Source: CAXBBB01 sp963793245 (GTDB lineage: Bacteria; Bacteroidota; Rhodothermia; Rhodothermales; BA12). From it: 64,000 nt of DNA. Position numbers and translations under genes: made by a program. Positions 1 to 8,553 of this stretch are shown here, piece by piece. The stretch spans positions 620,001 to 684,000 of the forward strand of contig CAWBZG010000002.1 of NCBI GenBank assembly GCA_963793245.1, read 5' to 3'. The notes beneath the pieces were generated by a model. It searched no databases. It saw only the letters and a list, made by a program, of their open reading frames with translations, and was not told the DNA's origin. Within the stretch, counting starts at the first letter, position 1; every line of letters starts with the position of its first letter.

Positions 1-1
1 A

Positions 2-1471
2 GCGGGCGATTTCGAGTCTGCGGCGCGCGTGCTCAACCTGAACCTGTTTCCCACCGGCGAGCAGGCACGACTGGCGCCCGTCCTCGCCGAACAGTTGTTC
101 TACGTGATGGACCGGCAGGTCGGCCTCGATTGGGAGGCACTACCGGACCGCCCCGACGGTGCCGACGATCAGGCTATGGGACAGTCCAATCCGATGCTCG
201 GGCAGCCGCGCCGCAGCATCTTGTTTGGGTCGATCACGGTCGATGAGCGAGACGTAGCGTTTCGGATGCAGCGCGTGCGCGTCGCCGATCAGCCTCCGGT
301 CTGGGTACTGTCGCCTCAGACGGTCGAGAACGCGCCCGTCTTGTACGACCGCTTCGGCCCCGGCCCAATCGACCGCGCGATGCCTTCGTGGGCGCGTGCG
401 CAGTTTCTCGACGCGGCGCTCTGGACGTGGTTGGCACTGCTGGCCGGACTGCTGATCCTGATCGGCGTGGCGTGGGGCGTGAGCACGCTCGTCGAACGGA
501 CGTTGGCGCAGTCCGACTCGATGTGGCTAAGCGAGATGGCAGACCGCGTGGCGACGCCCGTTGCGGTCCTCATCGCCGGATTCGCGTTCTGGTTCGTCGC
601 GTCTGTCGTGCTGGCGATGCCGCGTTTTCTGACGACGACGCTGCTGATTGGCGTCATCGTCGCGTTTGTGTGGGCCACCACGCGTGCCATCTCCGCCGTA
701 ACCGAGTGCATCGTGCAGCAGCAGGACGTAGAGGGGTTGCAGGATTTGTCGACCGGCGAGAAGAGCGATATGCAGCGGCAGTTGACGTACCTGTCGGTCG
801 GGCGCCGCGTGCTGCTGTTCGTCGTCGTCGTGTTTGCGACGGGGCTGATCGTCAGTCAGTTTGCCTCGCTCGAACGGTTCGGCTTCTCGCTCATGGCGAG
901 CGCGGGCGTGGCGACGATCCTCCTGGGCATCGCGGCGCAGCCCGTTTTGGGCAACATCATCGCCAGCATCCAAATCGCCCTCGCCAAACCTGTCCGCATC
1001 GGCGACAGCATCTCGTACGAGGGCACGTGGGGTTACGTCGAGGACATCACCTACACGTATCTGCTGATCAAGAGTTGGGACAAACGCCGACTGGTCGTCC
1101 CGCTGCGCTACTTCATCACACATCCGTTCGAGAACTGGACCAAGCGCGATGCCCACCTCATCAAGCCCATTTACTTCCACGCCGACTACACCATCGATGT
1201 AGACAAGGTGCGCGACAAGTTCGACGAGTTGCTGCGCGCCTCCGATCTGTGGGACGAGGAGGAGGAGCCGAACCTGATCGTCGTCGGCGCGACCGATGAG
1301 ACGCTCAAGCTGCGCGCCACCTGCTCGGCCTCGAACCCGTCGGATGCCTGGGACCTGCACTGCGAACTGCGCGAGCAACTGATCGCCTTCGTGCGCGACC
1401 TCAACGACGGCGCTCACCTGCCGCGCCGCCGACTGGTGATGACCGAAACGGGGGAGGCGAACGATGGTTGA
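2..1471 (+). CDS. MscS-family mechanosensitive channel, 5' end missing
   Basis: Small-conductance mechanosensitive channel of the inner membrane, which would release solutes on hypo-osmotic shock. The frame is open from the first bases of the window, so the true start lies upstream; a GTG at 29 is probably an internal codon. Counting from that GTG, hydrophobic segments lie near residues 127-150, 174-197, 200-220 and 260-278. The pore helix and beta-domain signature follows (LGIAAQPVLGN around 299-309, then KPVRIGD at 320-326) and a C-terminal alpha/beta domain near 375-470. The roughly 125-residue N-terminal extension is larger than in MscS itself. The gene overlaps the next by 8 bases. Confidence 0.9.
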   Translation, partial: AGDFESAARVLNLNLFPTGEQARLAPVLAEQLFYVMDRQVGLDWEALPDRPDGADDQAMGQSNPMLGQPRRSILFGSITVDERDVAFRMQRVRVADQPPVWVLSPQTVENAPVLYDRFGPGPIDRAMPSWARAQFLDAALWTWLALLAGLLILIGVAWGVSTLVERTLAQSDSMWLSEMADRVATPVAVLIAGFAFWFVASVVLAMPRFLTTTLLIGVIVAFVWATTRAISAVTECIVQQQDVEGLQDLSTGEKSDMQRQLTYLSVGRRVLLFVVVVFATGLIVSQFASLERFGFSLMASAGVATILLGIAAQPVLGNIIASIQIALAKPVRIGDSISYEGTWGYVEDITYTYLLIKSWDKRRLVVPLRYFITHPFENWTKRDAHLIKPIYFHADYTIDVDKVRDKFDELLRASDLWDEEEEPNLIVVGATDETLKLRATCSASNPSDAWDLHCELREQLIAFVRDLNDGAHLPRRRLVMTETGEANDG

Positions 1472-2612
1472 TCCCGTTCGCCTACTCATCGTCGGTGGAG
1501 GACACGCGACGCTTCCGCTACTCGACCGAGCGCGTGACCTGGCCCCGCACGCCGACGTGACGCTGCTCTCGGATCGCCCCGAGTTGTGGTACAGCGGTAT
1601 GGTGCCCGAGTGGACCGGCGGCGTCTACACGCGCGACGACGTGACCATCGATCTGGCGGCGATCTGCGCGCGCGAGGGCATCCGTTTCGTCCAGGCGCGC
1701 GCGTCCCGGCTGGATCGGGAACGCCGAACGGTCTCGACAGCGAGCGGCGAGACGCTGACGTACGATCTCCTCGTGATCGACGTGGGCGCCCACAATCCGG
1801 GCGATTCGGGATCGGCGACGCCGACCAAGCCGCTCCACCGCATCCAATCGCTGGCCGATCTGCGCGAAGGGCGGCTCGTGATCGTCGGAGGAGGAGCGGC
1901 AGGCGTCGAGACGGCGCTGAACGTGACGGCGGGGTGCCCTGGCGTACACGTGACCCTCATCGAACCGGGCGACCGGCTACTCAGCGGCCTGCCCGAGCGC
2001 GCCGGACGATGGGCGCACGACCTGCTGGACCGGCGCGGCGCGGACATTCGGCTGCACACTCAGGCCGCACAGGTCGATGCAGACGGCGTGCGGCTCGTCG
2101 ATGGCGACACGGTTGGAGCCGACGCGGTCCTGTGGGCCACCGGGTCGGTCGGTCAGTCGTGGCTGGCCGACAGCGGATTGCCGACGACCGAAAAAGGATT
2201 CGTCCGCGTGCAGACCAGCCTACTCGCCCAAACCGACGCTCGAATCTTCGTCGCGGGCGACGCTGCCGCCGTCGACGGGCACGAGTCGCTGGCTCGCATC
2301 GGCGTGCACGCCGTCAAACAGGGGCCGCTGTTGGCCGAGAACGTGCGCCGCTCGGTCGAGAGCGTCCGCGCAGGCGACGAGCCGGACGATGCCGAGTTGC
2401 AAGCCTTTCGCCCCTATCCGGTCGCCCCGCTGATCCTGTCGACGGGCGAGCCGTGGGCGATAGCCGCCGCTGGTCCGGTTGCAGGTAGAGGACGCTGGGC
2501 GCTAGCACTCAAACACTTGGTCGATCGGCGGTGGATGGCCAAGTACCGCGTCGATCCGCCCTCGTATCGCTCATGGATCGACCTGGGATGCGCTGGGGAC
2601 CGACCTGCTTGA
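1464..2612 (+). CDS. FAD/NAD(P)-dependent oxidoreductase, SelD-associated type
   Basis: Pyridine-nucleotide-disulfide-type oxidoreductase of 382 residues. The first dinucleotide fold has VGGGHATLPLL at 10-20, the second has VGGGAAGVE at 141-149, and the FAD-contacting FVAGDAAAV is at 262-270. The GGGHA form of the first motif and the GMVPEW segment resemble the oxidoreductase domain found fused in front of selenide,water dikinase, and NDH-2-like enzymes. Here it stands alone. There is no CxxC redox pair near the first FAD motif, so it is likely an NADH:acceptor enzyme. The start is an ATG overlapping the channel gene, preceded by a GGGGGAGG that would serve as a ribosome site, rare in this window. 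Its substrate is unknown. Confidence 0.75.
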   Translation: MVDPVRLLIVGGGHATLPLLDRARDLAPHADVTLLSDRPELWYSGMVPEWTGGVYTRDDVTIDLAAICAREGIRFVQARASRLDRERRTVSTASGETLTYDLLVIDVGAHNPGDSGSATPTKPLHRIQSLADLREGRLVIVGGGAAGVETALNVTAGCPGVHVTLIEPGDRLLSGLPERAGRWAHDLLDRRGADIRLHTQAAQVDADGVRLVDGDTVGADAVLWATGSVGQSWLADSGLPTTEKGFVRVQTSLLAQTDARIFVAGDAAAVDGHESLARIGVHAVKQGPLLAENVRRSVESVRAGDEPDDAELQAFRPYPVAPLILSTGEPWAIAAAGPVAGRGRWALALKHLVDRRWMAKYRVDPPSYRSWIDLGCAGDRPA

Positions 2613-2644
2613 GCACCTCGTCTCACCCTGCCAACCGCACCACC

Positions 2645-4132
2645 ATGCCCGACGAAACACCGACCGCTCTCGACCTGCTGCGGCTGCGCACGCGGCGCCT
2701 GACCGAACACGCCATCGACGAGTCGGGCGAGTTTGTGCTCTGCTGGCTGATGCAGGCCCTGCGTGCCGACGAGAATCCCACCGTCGACGCGGCGATTGCG
2801 CTGGGCAATCGGATCGGTAAGCCGGTCGTCGTGCTACACGCGCTCGAAAACCGCTATCCGTACGCCTCGCTGCGGCTGCACCGATTCATTCTGGAGGCCT
2901 CGCAAGAGTTGGGGCCAGGAATCGAGGCGCGAGGGCTGCGATTCGTCCGGTTTCTGCGGCGCGAAGGCGAAGGCGAAGTCGATCTAGCCGACCGATTGAG
3001 CCGACGCGCGTGCGCCGTTGTTGTCGACGACGTGCCGACGTTCGTAACACGCACCTACGCCGACGCGCTCGCCGGACAGACCAAACGCGCTGTATTCGCC
3101 GTCGATGCCTGCTGCCTCGTGCCCATGAACACGCACGCCAAGTTGCTCGGCACGACCAAAGCCTTTCGCGCCGCCCACACGCCGATGCGCACGCTTCACG
3201 TCGAAACCGATCTGACACAATCGCCCGACGTCTCTCGCTTCGACGGCGATCTCGACGTGCCTCACGAAGCTATCGAAGGCGATGCCGCCGCAGCGCTCGA
3301 CGCTCGAATCGCTGAAACCGGCGTCGATCTGAGTCTGCCCCCTGCGCCCGACTTTCGAGGGCATCGAAGCGCTGGGCTGCACCGGCTCCGCGAAGCCATC
3401 GACAGTGTCGTGCCGAGATACAAATGGACGCGCAACAATCCAGCCCTTGAGGGGACCGCGCGGCTGTCGCCCTGGATGCACTTCGGCGTGATCTCGCCGG
3501 TCGAACTGGCGAGAGGTGTCTATGAGGCCGAGCGCGAGTCTGGCCTCCATGCCTCCGCCCGGTGGAAATTCCTCGACGAAGCGCTGACGTGGCGCGAATA
3601 CCACTACCACAACGCGCGCCACCGACCGGACTGGACGCGCTACGCCGGACTTCCCGACGCCGCTCGCGCCTCACTCGACGCGCACTCAGACGACCCACGG
3701 CCTCACCACTACACCCTCGCCGAACTCGTCCACGGACAGACGCACGACGACCTGTGGAACGCCGCGCAAAAGCAGTTTCTCGCCGATGGTTGGATGCACA
3801 ACAACCTGCGGATGTATTGGGCGAGTCAGATCCTCGCGTGGCGCCCGGACCCCGCTGACGCGTTCGCGACAGCCTGCTACCTCAACGACCGGCTGAGCCT
3901 CGACGGACGCGACCCGGCCACCTATGGCGGAATCCGCTGGGCCTTTGGCGACTCCAAGCCGTGGCGAGACCGAGCCATCTATGGAATCGCGCCTCGCAAA
4001 ACGAGCAGTGCGCTGATGAAGCGCGACGGCGTCGCCGAGTGGATCGAAGCGATGAACGAGCGGCAGATGCCGACCGTGACGGTACCGCAGAACGAGGCCG
4101 AGGAAACAGACGCGCTCGCTCGGTACCGATAG
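2645..4132 (+). CDS. Class II CPD photolyase
   Basis: Deoxyribodipyrimidine photolyase of 495 residues that uses blue light and FAD to split cyclobutane pyrimidine dimers. The N-terminal Rossmann antenna domain (FVLCWLMQALRADENP) is typical of class II enzymes. The C-terminal FAD domain has WMHFGVISP, a TWREYHYHNARH segment, GWMHNNLRMYW and, near the end, LDGRDPATYGGIRWAFG, all class II landmarks. The start chosen is the ATG at 2645, 32 bases after the upstream stop; an in-frame start 114 bases earlier would add a low-quality extension inside the previous gene. The leader is pyrimidine-rich, without a Shine-Dalgarno. It probably belongs to the same transcript as the two genes before it. Confidence 0.93.
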   Translation: MPDETPTALDLLRLRTRRLTEHAIDESGEFVLCWLMQALRADENPTVDAAIALGNRIGKPVVVLHALENRYPYASLRLHRFILEASQELGPGIEARGLRFVRFLRREGEGEVDLADRLSRRACAVVVDDVPTFVTRTYADALAGQTKRAVFAVDACCLVPMNTHAKLLGTTKAFRAAHTPMRTLHVETDLTQSPDVSRFDGDLDVPHEAIEGDAAAALDARIAETGVDLSLPPAPDFRGHRSAGLHRLREAIDSVVPRYKWTRNNPALEGTARLSPWMHFGVISPVELARGVYEAERESGLHASARWKFLDEALTWREYHYHNARHRPDWTRYAGLPDAARASLDAHSDDPRPHHYTLAELVHGQTHDDLWNAAQKQFLADGWMHNNLRMYWASQILAWRPDPADAFATACYLNDRLSLDGRDPATYGGIRWAFGDSKPWRDRAIYGIAPRKTSSALMKRDGVAEWIEAMNERQMPTVTVPQNEAEETDALARYR

Positions 4133-4139
4133 AGACGAA

Positions 4140-4439
4140 TCAGAACGAAAACCGCGTTGGTCCCCATGCCTGGGCCAGAGCGGATTCTACGTCGGGGTGG
4201 AGGTTGTAGCTGGCCCAGTCGTTGTTGGTAGCGTCGATGACGTACAGGCAGTCGACATCGGTGAGGGCGTTCCACACTTCCGATGCTACGTGAGGCGCCG
4301 AGTGTTCGGACCGGACGTACCACAGCGAATCGTGGACGCGTGCTCCTCCGCCGAGCGATTGGATGACGCCGTGTAGACGCGCGCAGTCGGTCCGAGAGCG
4401 GGATCCGAGGTCGTACGAAATGTGGAGATTGTTCGCCAC
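4140..4439 (-). CDS. Small Cas2/SinR-like ferredoxin-fold protein
   Basis: About 99 residues if the GTG at 4439 is used; an ATG 63 bases further upstream would give 120. The N-terminus (LHISYDL), a spaced GARVHDSLWYV strand and a DCLYVIDATNNDWA strand match the pattern of small stand-alone proteins usually annotated SinR-like, which share the ferredoxin-like fold of Cas2 and VapD. No CRISPR array or other cas gene is near, so a spacer-acquisition role is not supported. The gene converges with photolyase, whose stop is 7 bases away. Its function is unknown; a nucleic-acid-binding or toxin role is only suggested by the fold. Confidence 0.55.
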   Translation of the reverse strand: MANNLHISYDLGSRSRTDCARLHGVIQSLGGGARVHDSLWYVRSEHSAPHVASEVWNALTDVDCLYVIDATNNDWASYNLHPDVESALAQAWGPTRFSF

Positions 4440-4701
4440 GGCGCGGTCCGGGTTGGTGAGGTGCAAGGATATGTCCGACCTATGGACAGCAGTATGGCAC
4501 ACCTCTCACTCAGCGTGAAATTACTCTGCAGCGGGGCGCTCGTCGACGTAGCGCTTCGTGGCTTTCGGTCGCCGCACGTCCGTCTTTCTATCCGATTGAC
4601 AACGGACATAGCCTTTGCGCGCAACGCTGCAGGTTGGGGCGATGCGAGTTAAGTTTGGCTCTCTGCTTCCGATAGCGCACAGGCACCCCAATCCCCCCGG
4701 A

Positions 4702-5541
4702 ATGCCACACCTACGCCTCCTCTTGCTCGCCCTATGGTTGGGCGGGTCCCCGCTGCACGCGCAAATCGTCGACGACGTTACGGTTAGTTACGCCTACATG
4801 GACATTAGCCACGCCAGGCTGAGCGGGACGACGGCGGTCAGGGCAACGTCGACCTCGCCGATCTGGATCTTCGACGTCGACGTTCGCGCGGCAGTTTTTC
4901 GACGTGACACTCGGACGCGGTCCGTACACGTTCGGCGCGACGTTTCAGCGCACCACCAAGCGCGACACGATGACGCTCCCGTTGGCCCTCGCCGAATCGG
5001 AGGACGGATTGATGCTGACGGCAGGGTACGACCACATTCTGAGTCCGCTGTGGCGTGTCGAGTCGTTCGCTCGCGTCGGCGTGCTGGGGTCGACGGACAG
5101 TCAGGCGCTCTACGCCGAAGACACCGATCTACGCGTCAACCGGTGCGCTATTGGCCCGACGGCAAGTGGCTGCTCGGGGGCGATCGCGCCGTCTACCCAT
5201 CGGCTTACGTCGGCGGCATCGTCAACAAATACGGACGTGTCCAGGGAATCGCCGGGGTCGGCGCGTGGTGGAAGGGCGTCGGCGTCTATGCGACGGGCTA
5301 TCACGCCTTTAACGGCGTCGACGACCCGCTGACTCCGATCTTGACCGGAGTGCCGACGGACGACGTAGACTATCAGTTCGCCGCGCTGAGCAACTCGGGC
5401 GTGAGCGGTACGCTCCGGGGCGAGTGGGGGCCGCTCACGCTGAGCCTCCGCCGCAATCTGGGGCTGAGAAACGCAGGCAACGACCTGACCGTATCGGCTT
5501 CCTACCGTCTGTCGTTTGGACGTGATGAGGTGATTCTATGA
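4702..5541 (+). CDS. Outer-membrane beta-barrel protein, three apparent frameshifts
   Basis: Signal peptide (MPHLRLLLLALWLGG, cleavage after LHAQ) followed by alternating beta-strand sequence typical of a small outer-membrane barrel; the last residues SASYRLSF fit a barrel-closing strand. The coding signal moves through all three frames: near 4833 (a G seems lost), within the T run at 4894-4899 (a T seems lost) and near 5143 (a G seems lost). Restoring one base at each place gives one continuous protein of about 280 residues. The gene overlaps the next by ATGA, and that gene overlaps a histidine kinase, so this is probably the outer-membrane part of a sensory operon. No family recognised. Confidence 0.6.
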   Translation: MPHLRLLLLALWLGGSPLHAQIVDDVTVSYAYMDISHARLSGTTAVRATSTSPIWIFDVDVRAAVFRRDTRTRSVHVRRDVSAHHQARHDDAPVGPRRIGGRIDADGRVRPHSESAVACRVVRSRRRAGVDGQSGALRRRHRSTRQPVRYWPDGKWLLGGDRAVYPSAYVGGIVNKYGRVQGIAGVGAWWKGVGVYATGYHAFNGVDDPLTPILTGVPTDDVDYQFAALSNSGVSGTLRGEWGPLTLSLRRNLGLRNAGNDLTVSASYRLSFGRDEVIL

Positions 5542-6024
5542 GCCGCTTTCTCTCCTTACTTCTTCTTCGCTGCCGTAGCGACTCCGATGGCCTCGCACGC
5601 CCAGTCGCCGTGGCGCCAGGTGCAGCGCTATCTGCAGCCGGACGCCGAGATCGTTTCGCAAACCGACGAGCGGTTGGTAATTGCAGCGGGCGGACAGCGC
5701 TTTGTGCTGTCGACTGAAGCAGGTGTCGGTGTCGACGTGCTCGGCGGACTGGCGCGCAACCGCGACGGCAACCCGTACCGCGTCTGGCAGGCGACGCCTA
5801 ACCTGTGGCTCGACGCCGCCAGTCCCCGCTCGGGCTGGGGGCGCTTTCTCCGCTCCGACTTCCTGCGTCTGATCCGCTCGCCCAACCCCGACGCCCTGCG
5901 AGCCGCCCAAGCCGATACGACGAGTGCGCTCGAATCGATCAGCATTTTATCGTTCGCTCTCGCCTACGTGACAGGCCATGAGTACGAAGTCGACACCGGA
6001 CCCATTCTCCAGGTGAGTCCGTGA
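5538..6024 (+). CDS. Secreted protein of unknown function, frameshift in signal peptide
   Basis: The mature part (from MASHAQSPWRQVQRYL) is about 145 residues of unrecognised sequence. The ATG at 5538 overlaps the stop of the barrel gene and begins MSRFLS; after one extra base, probably the doubled T near 5558, the frame continues FFFAAVATPMASHAQ, which makes a clean signal peptide. If no error is assumed, the only in-frame start is 5587 and the protein would have a truncated export signal. The GTG of the downstream kinase overlaps the stop. Position between a barrel and a CHASE8 kinase suggests a periplasmic relay role, by inference only. Confidence 0.6.
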
Positions 6025-7544
6025 GGTCATCGCTCGACCGCAAACTGATTCTGGTCATCCTCGGGGTGAGCACGCTCGGGCTGGTAGCAGCGTGTGCGGC
6101 GTTCATTCTGCTCGACCGTGCTACGTTTCGGACTCAACTCGAACGCAGCCTCGACCATCAGGCCGCCATCGTGGGCGCGTCGCTGTCGGCGGCGCTGGAC
6201 TTTGGCGACGACTTTTCGGCACAGCAAGGACTGGAAGGCTTCTCCGAGGTGCCTGACGTGTTGGCGGCCACGCTATTTACGTCCGACGGCGGTGTGCTCG
6301 CGCAGTATCCCGAAACCGGCGAAGCGCTGGCGATAAGCGAGGCTGGCGTCACGTACGGCGACGATGCGTTTACGCTTGTCCATCCCATCATTGAGGATGA
6401 TGGGAGACGCGTCGGTAGTCTGGTCGTCAAGTACAGTCTGGAGGGGGAGCAGCGGAGGCGGTCGCGCTATCTCTTGATCAGCGGCTTGGTGCTGTTGTGC
6501 GCGCTAGGGTTGTCTCTGGTGGCTGCGCTACGCTTTCGGAAAGGGGTCACCGCGCCGATTCGCGACTTGACAGCTACGGTCTATCAAGTCGCACAGGCCA
6601 AAGACTTCGCCGTCCGCGTCGAGCCGCCCAAGTCGAACGAGTTGGGCCAACTCGCCACCCAGTTCAACGCGATGCTGGGCGAGATCCAGACGCGCGATCA
6701 GGCGCTGGCCCGGCATCGCACGTTTCTCGAAGACCAAGTCGATGCCCGGACGCGCGAACTGCGCACGGCCAATGTGGAACTCGTCGCAGCCAAGGAGCGC
6801 GCCGAAGCCGTCAGCCGCCTGAAGTCGACGCTGCTCGACAACTTGAGCCACGAGTTTCGAACGCCGCTTTCCGGCATCATCGCCCTGTCCGACATCTTGC
6901 GCGACGACCTGCGCGATGCGGCCACGATGGAGCAGGAGGACTTCCTGATGATGATCGGCGACAGCGGGCGGCGCCTGATGGAGTCGCTCGTGATGGTGCT
7001 GGACCTAACGCAGATCGACGGCGGCGAATACGTCGATAATCCAGCCGACCACCAAGTCGACGCGTTGCTATCGGACGTGGCACGAGAGTACGCCGACCGG
7101 ATTCGAGGGGCCGACCTGCATTTCGAGATCGAAGTGGAGCCGATAACCGCTCACATCGACGGTCGGGCACTCCAGACTATCGTCGGCCACCTGCTGTCCA
7201 ACGCGTCCAAGTTCACGCCCGACGGAACGGTTCGCCTGGAAGCCAGAGCCGATGGCTCGGACCTGGTGGTCCACGTCACGGACACGGGCATCGGCATCGA
7301 CGCGGCGTTCTTGCCGCGCGCGTCGGAGCCGTTCGTGCAGAGCAGCGAGGGCGTCACGCGCAACTACGAAGGCATGGGGCTGGGCCTGACCGTGGTCGTC
7401 GGGCTGGCACGCATCATCGGCGCCCAGTTCGCGCTGGACTCGACGGTAGGCAAGGGAACGACGGCGCTGCTGCGGCTGCCCGGTGTCGTCGTGATAGAAG
7501 AGGTCGAAGACGTGCCGTCTGACGTCGAGGCCGACGACGCCTGA
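6021..7544 (+). CDS. CHASE8-HAMP sensor histidine kinase
   Basis: Inner-membrane histidine kinase, 507 residues, GTG start overlapping the previous stop (GTGA). TM1 is near 9-31. The periplasmic stretch 32-150 resembles CHASE8 (AAIVGASLSAALDF near 48-61). TM2 is near 150-171, then HAMP to about 225, a coiled linker, HisKA with phospho-acceptor H277 in LSHEFRTPLSG, and HATPase_c with the N box (GHLLSNASKF), DTGIGI and GMGLGL. There is no receiver domain and no response regulator beside it. Overlap with two upstream envelope genes suggests it senses a signal passed from the outer membrane and periplasm. Confidence 0.88.
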   Translation: MRSSLDRKLILVILGVSTLGLVAACAAFILLDRATFRTQLERSLDHQAAIVGASLSAALDFGDDFSAQQGLEGFSEVPDVLAATLFTSDGGVLAQYPETGEALAISEAGVTYGDDAFTLVHPIIEDDGRRVGSLVVKYSLEGEQRRRSRYLLISGLVLLCALGLSLVAALRFRKGVTAPIRDLTATVYQVAQAKDFAVRVEPPKSNELGQLATQFNAMLGEIQTRDQALARHRTFLEDQVDARTRELRTANVELVAAKERAEAVSRLKSTLLDNLSHEFRTPLSGIIALSDILRDDLRDAATMEQEDFLMMIGDSGRRLMESLVMVLDLTQIDGGEYVDNPADHQVDALLSDVAREYADRIRGADLHFEIEVEPITAHIDGRALQTIVGHLLSNASKFTPDGTVRLEARADGSDLVVHVTDTGIGIDAAFLPRASEPFVQSSEGVTRNYEGMGLGLTVVVGLARIIGAQFALDSTVGKGTTALLRLPGVVVIEEVEDVPSDVEADDA

Positions 7545-7550
7545 AACAGA

Positions 7551-7586
7551 GCGCGTCCCGACCGAGAAGACTCCGTCGGGACGCGC
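7551..7586. terminator. Bidirectional hairpin terminator
   Basis: Perfect 12-bp stem (GCGCGTCCCGAC at 7551-7562 with GTCGGGACGCGC at 7575-7586), 12-base loop, between two convergent genes. There is no long T run, so termination strength is uncertain. Confidence 0.65.
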
Positions 7587-7601
7587 AGGTTAAGCAGGCG
7601 A

Positions 7602-8376
7602 TCAGAACGTGATCGATACGCCGATGCTGGGCACGATTACGTCGGTGCGGCTGCGGCTGATGTTGGCGTCGCCGTTATCGAATACGCCGTTGCCGTTGCG
7701 GTCGCTGATCGTGGCGGCGTCGAGGTATTCGGCCGTCGAGCCGGGCGTCCACCGCGCGCTCACGAGAATGCTGACGGTACCTAGAGTCCGACTGCGGATC
7801 GCGGTTACGATAGACTTCGATGGCCGCGCCCGCGCCGACGCCGTAGCTAAACGACCAGTCGTCGAAGTTGGTCGACGAGAACACGCCGTCGTCATTATCT
7901 CGGCGGCGTTCGTCGCGAACGGTCGTCTCGGTGAACAGGTACTTCGCGCCAACGAGTCCTTCGACATAGGGGCGCAGCATACCGCTCGACGGCTGCATCC
8001 GCAGGAAGAGGTGGCCCTGAGCGAGATTGTTCGTCGTCTCGACATCGACGTTGACACCGAAGACCGTCGTGCTCAGCGGGACGTTTTCGGTATTGCTGTC
8101 GAGAATGAAAAAGCCGCCTTCGACCCCGACGACAAACGGAAGCGTCCGCGATCCGACGCCGATGCCCAGGTTGACTCCGAAGCCGATGTTGCCGGTCTGA
8201 TCGCGGAAGTCGCCGCTGGGGATGGCGAGCGCGAGTCCGCCGTCGAACACGCCGTAGATCTCGGAGGGTGGGGTGTAGCTGTCCTCGTCGAAGTCCTGAG
8301 CCGCGACAGGGGCGACTACGAGGAGGGCCAGGAGCGTCCACGAAAGCGGACGGAAGGGAGTAGAGAAGGCGCGCAT
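7602..8376 (-). CDS. Outer-membrane beta-barrel protein, one frameshift
   Basis: Signal peptide (LLALLVVAPVAAQ) then about 230 residues of barrel-like strands: GGLALAIPSGDF, GFGVNLGIGVGS, GVEGGFFIL. The end is VIVPSIGVSITF with a terminal Phe, the usual barrel signature. It contains a DRNGNGVFDNGD segment like a calcium loop. The frame breaks at the doubled G at 7796-7797 (CC on the coding strand); removing one base joins RNRD to RSRTLGTVSIL. The start is the ATG at 8376, giving a normal signal peptide. Divergent from the endonuclease gene. No specific ligand can be assigned. Confidence 0.65.
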
Positions 8377-8553
8377 AGGAGCGGGGGTGAGGGGTGAGTG
8401 AGGATACGTGGGCAGAAGCAAGCGATGTGCCGAGAGGGGAGTGGCGGTCATGCGAGGAGTTGCTCTCGTCGCTTGAAAAGTCGCTGTGGCAGAGAGTAAG
8501 AATTGAGTTCGTCAGGCCAGTTGCCGATAACGCACAGCACCTCACCGCTGCTC

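Noticed and set aside
4140..4439. A CRISPR-Cas locus suggested by the Cas2-like fold
   Set aside because: No repeats with regular spacing and no cas1 or other cas genes in the window.
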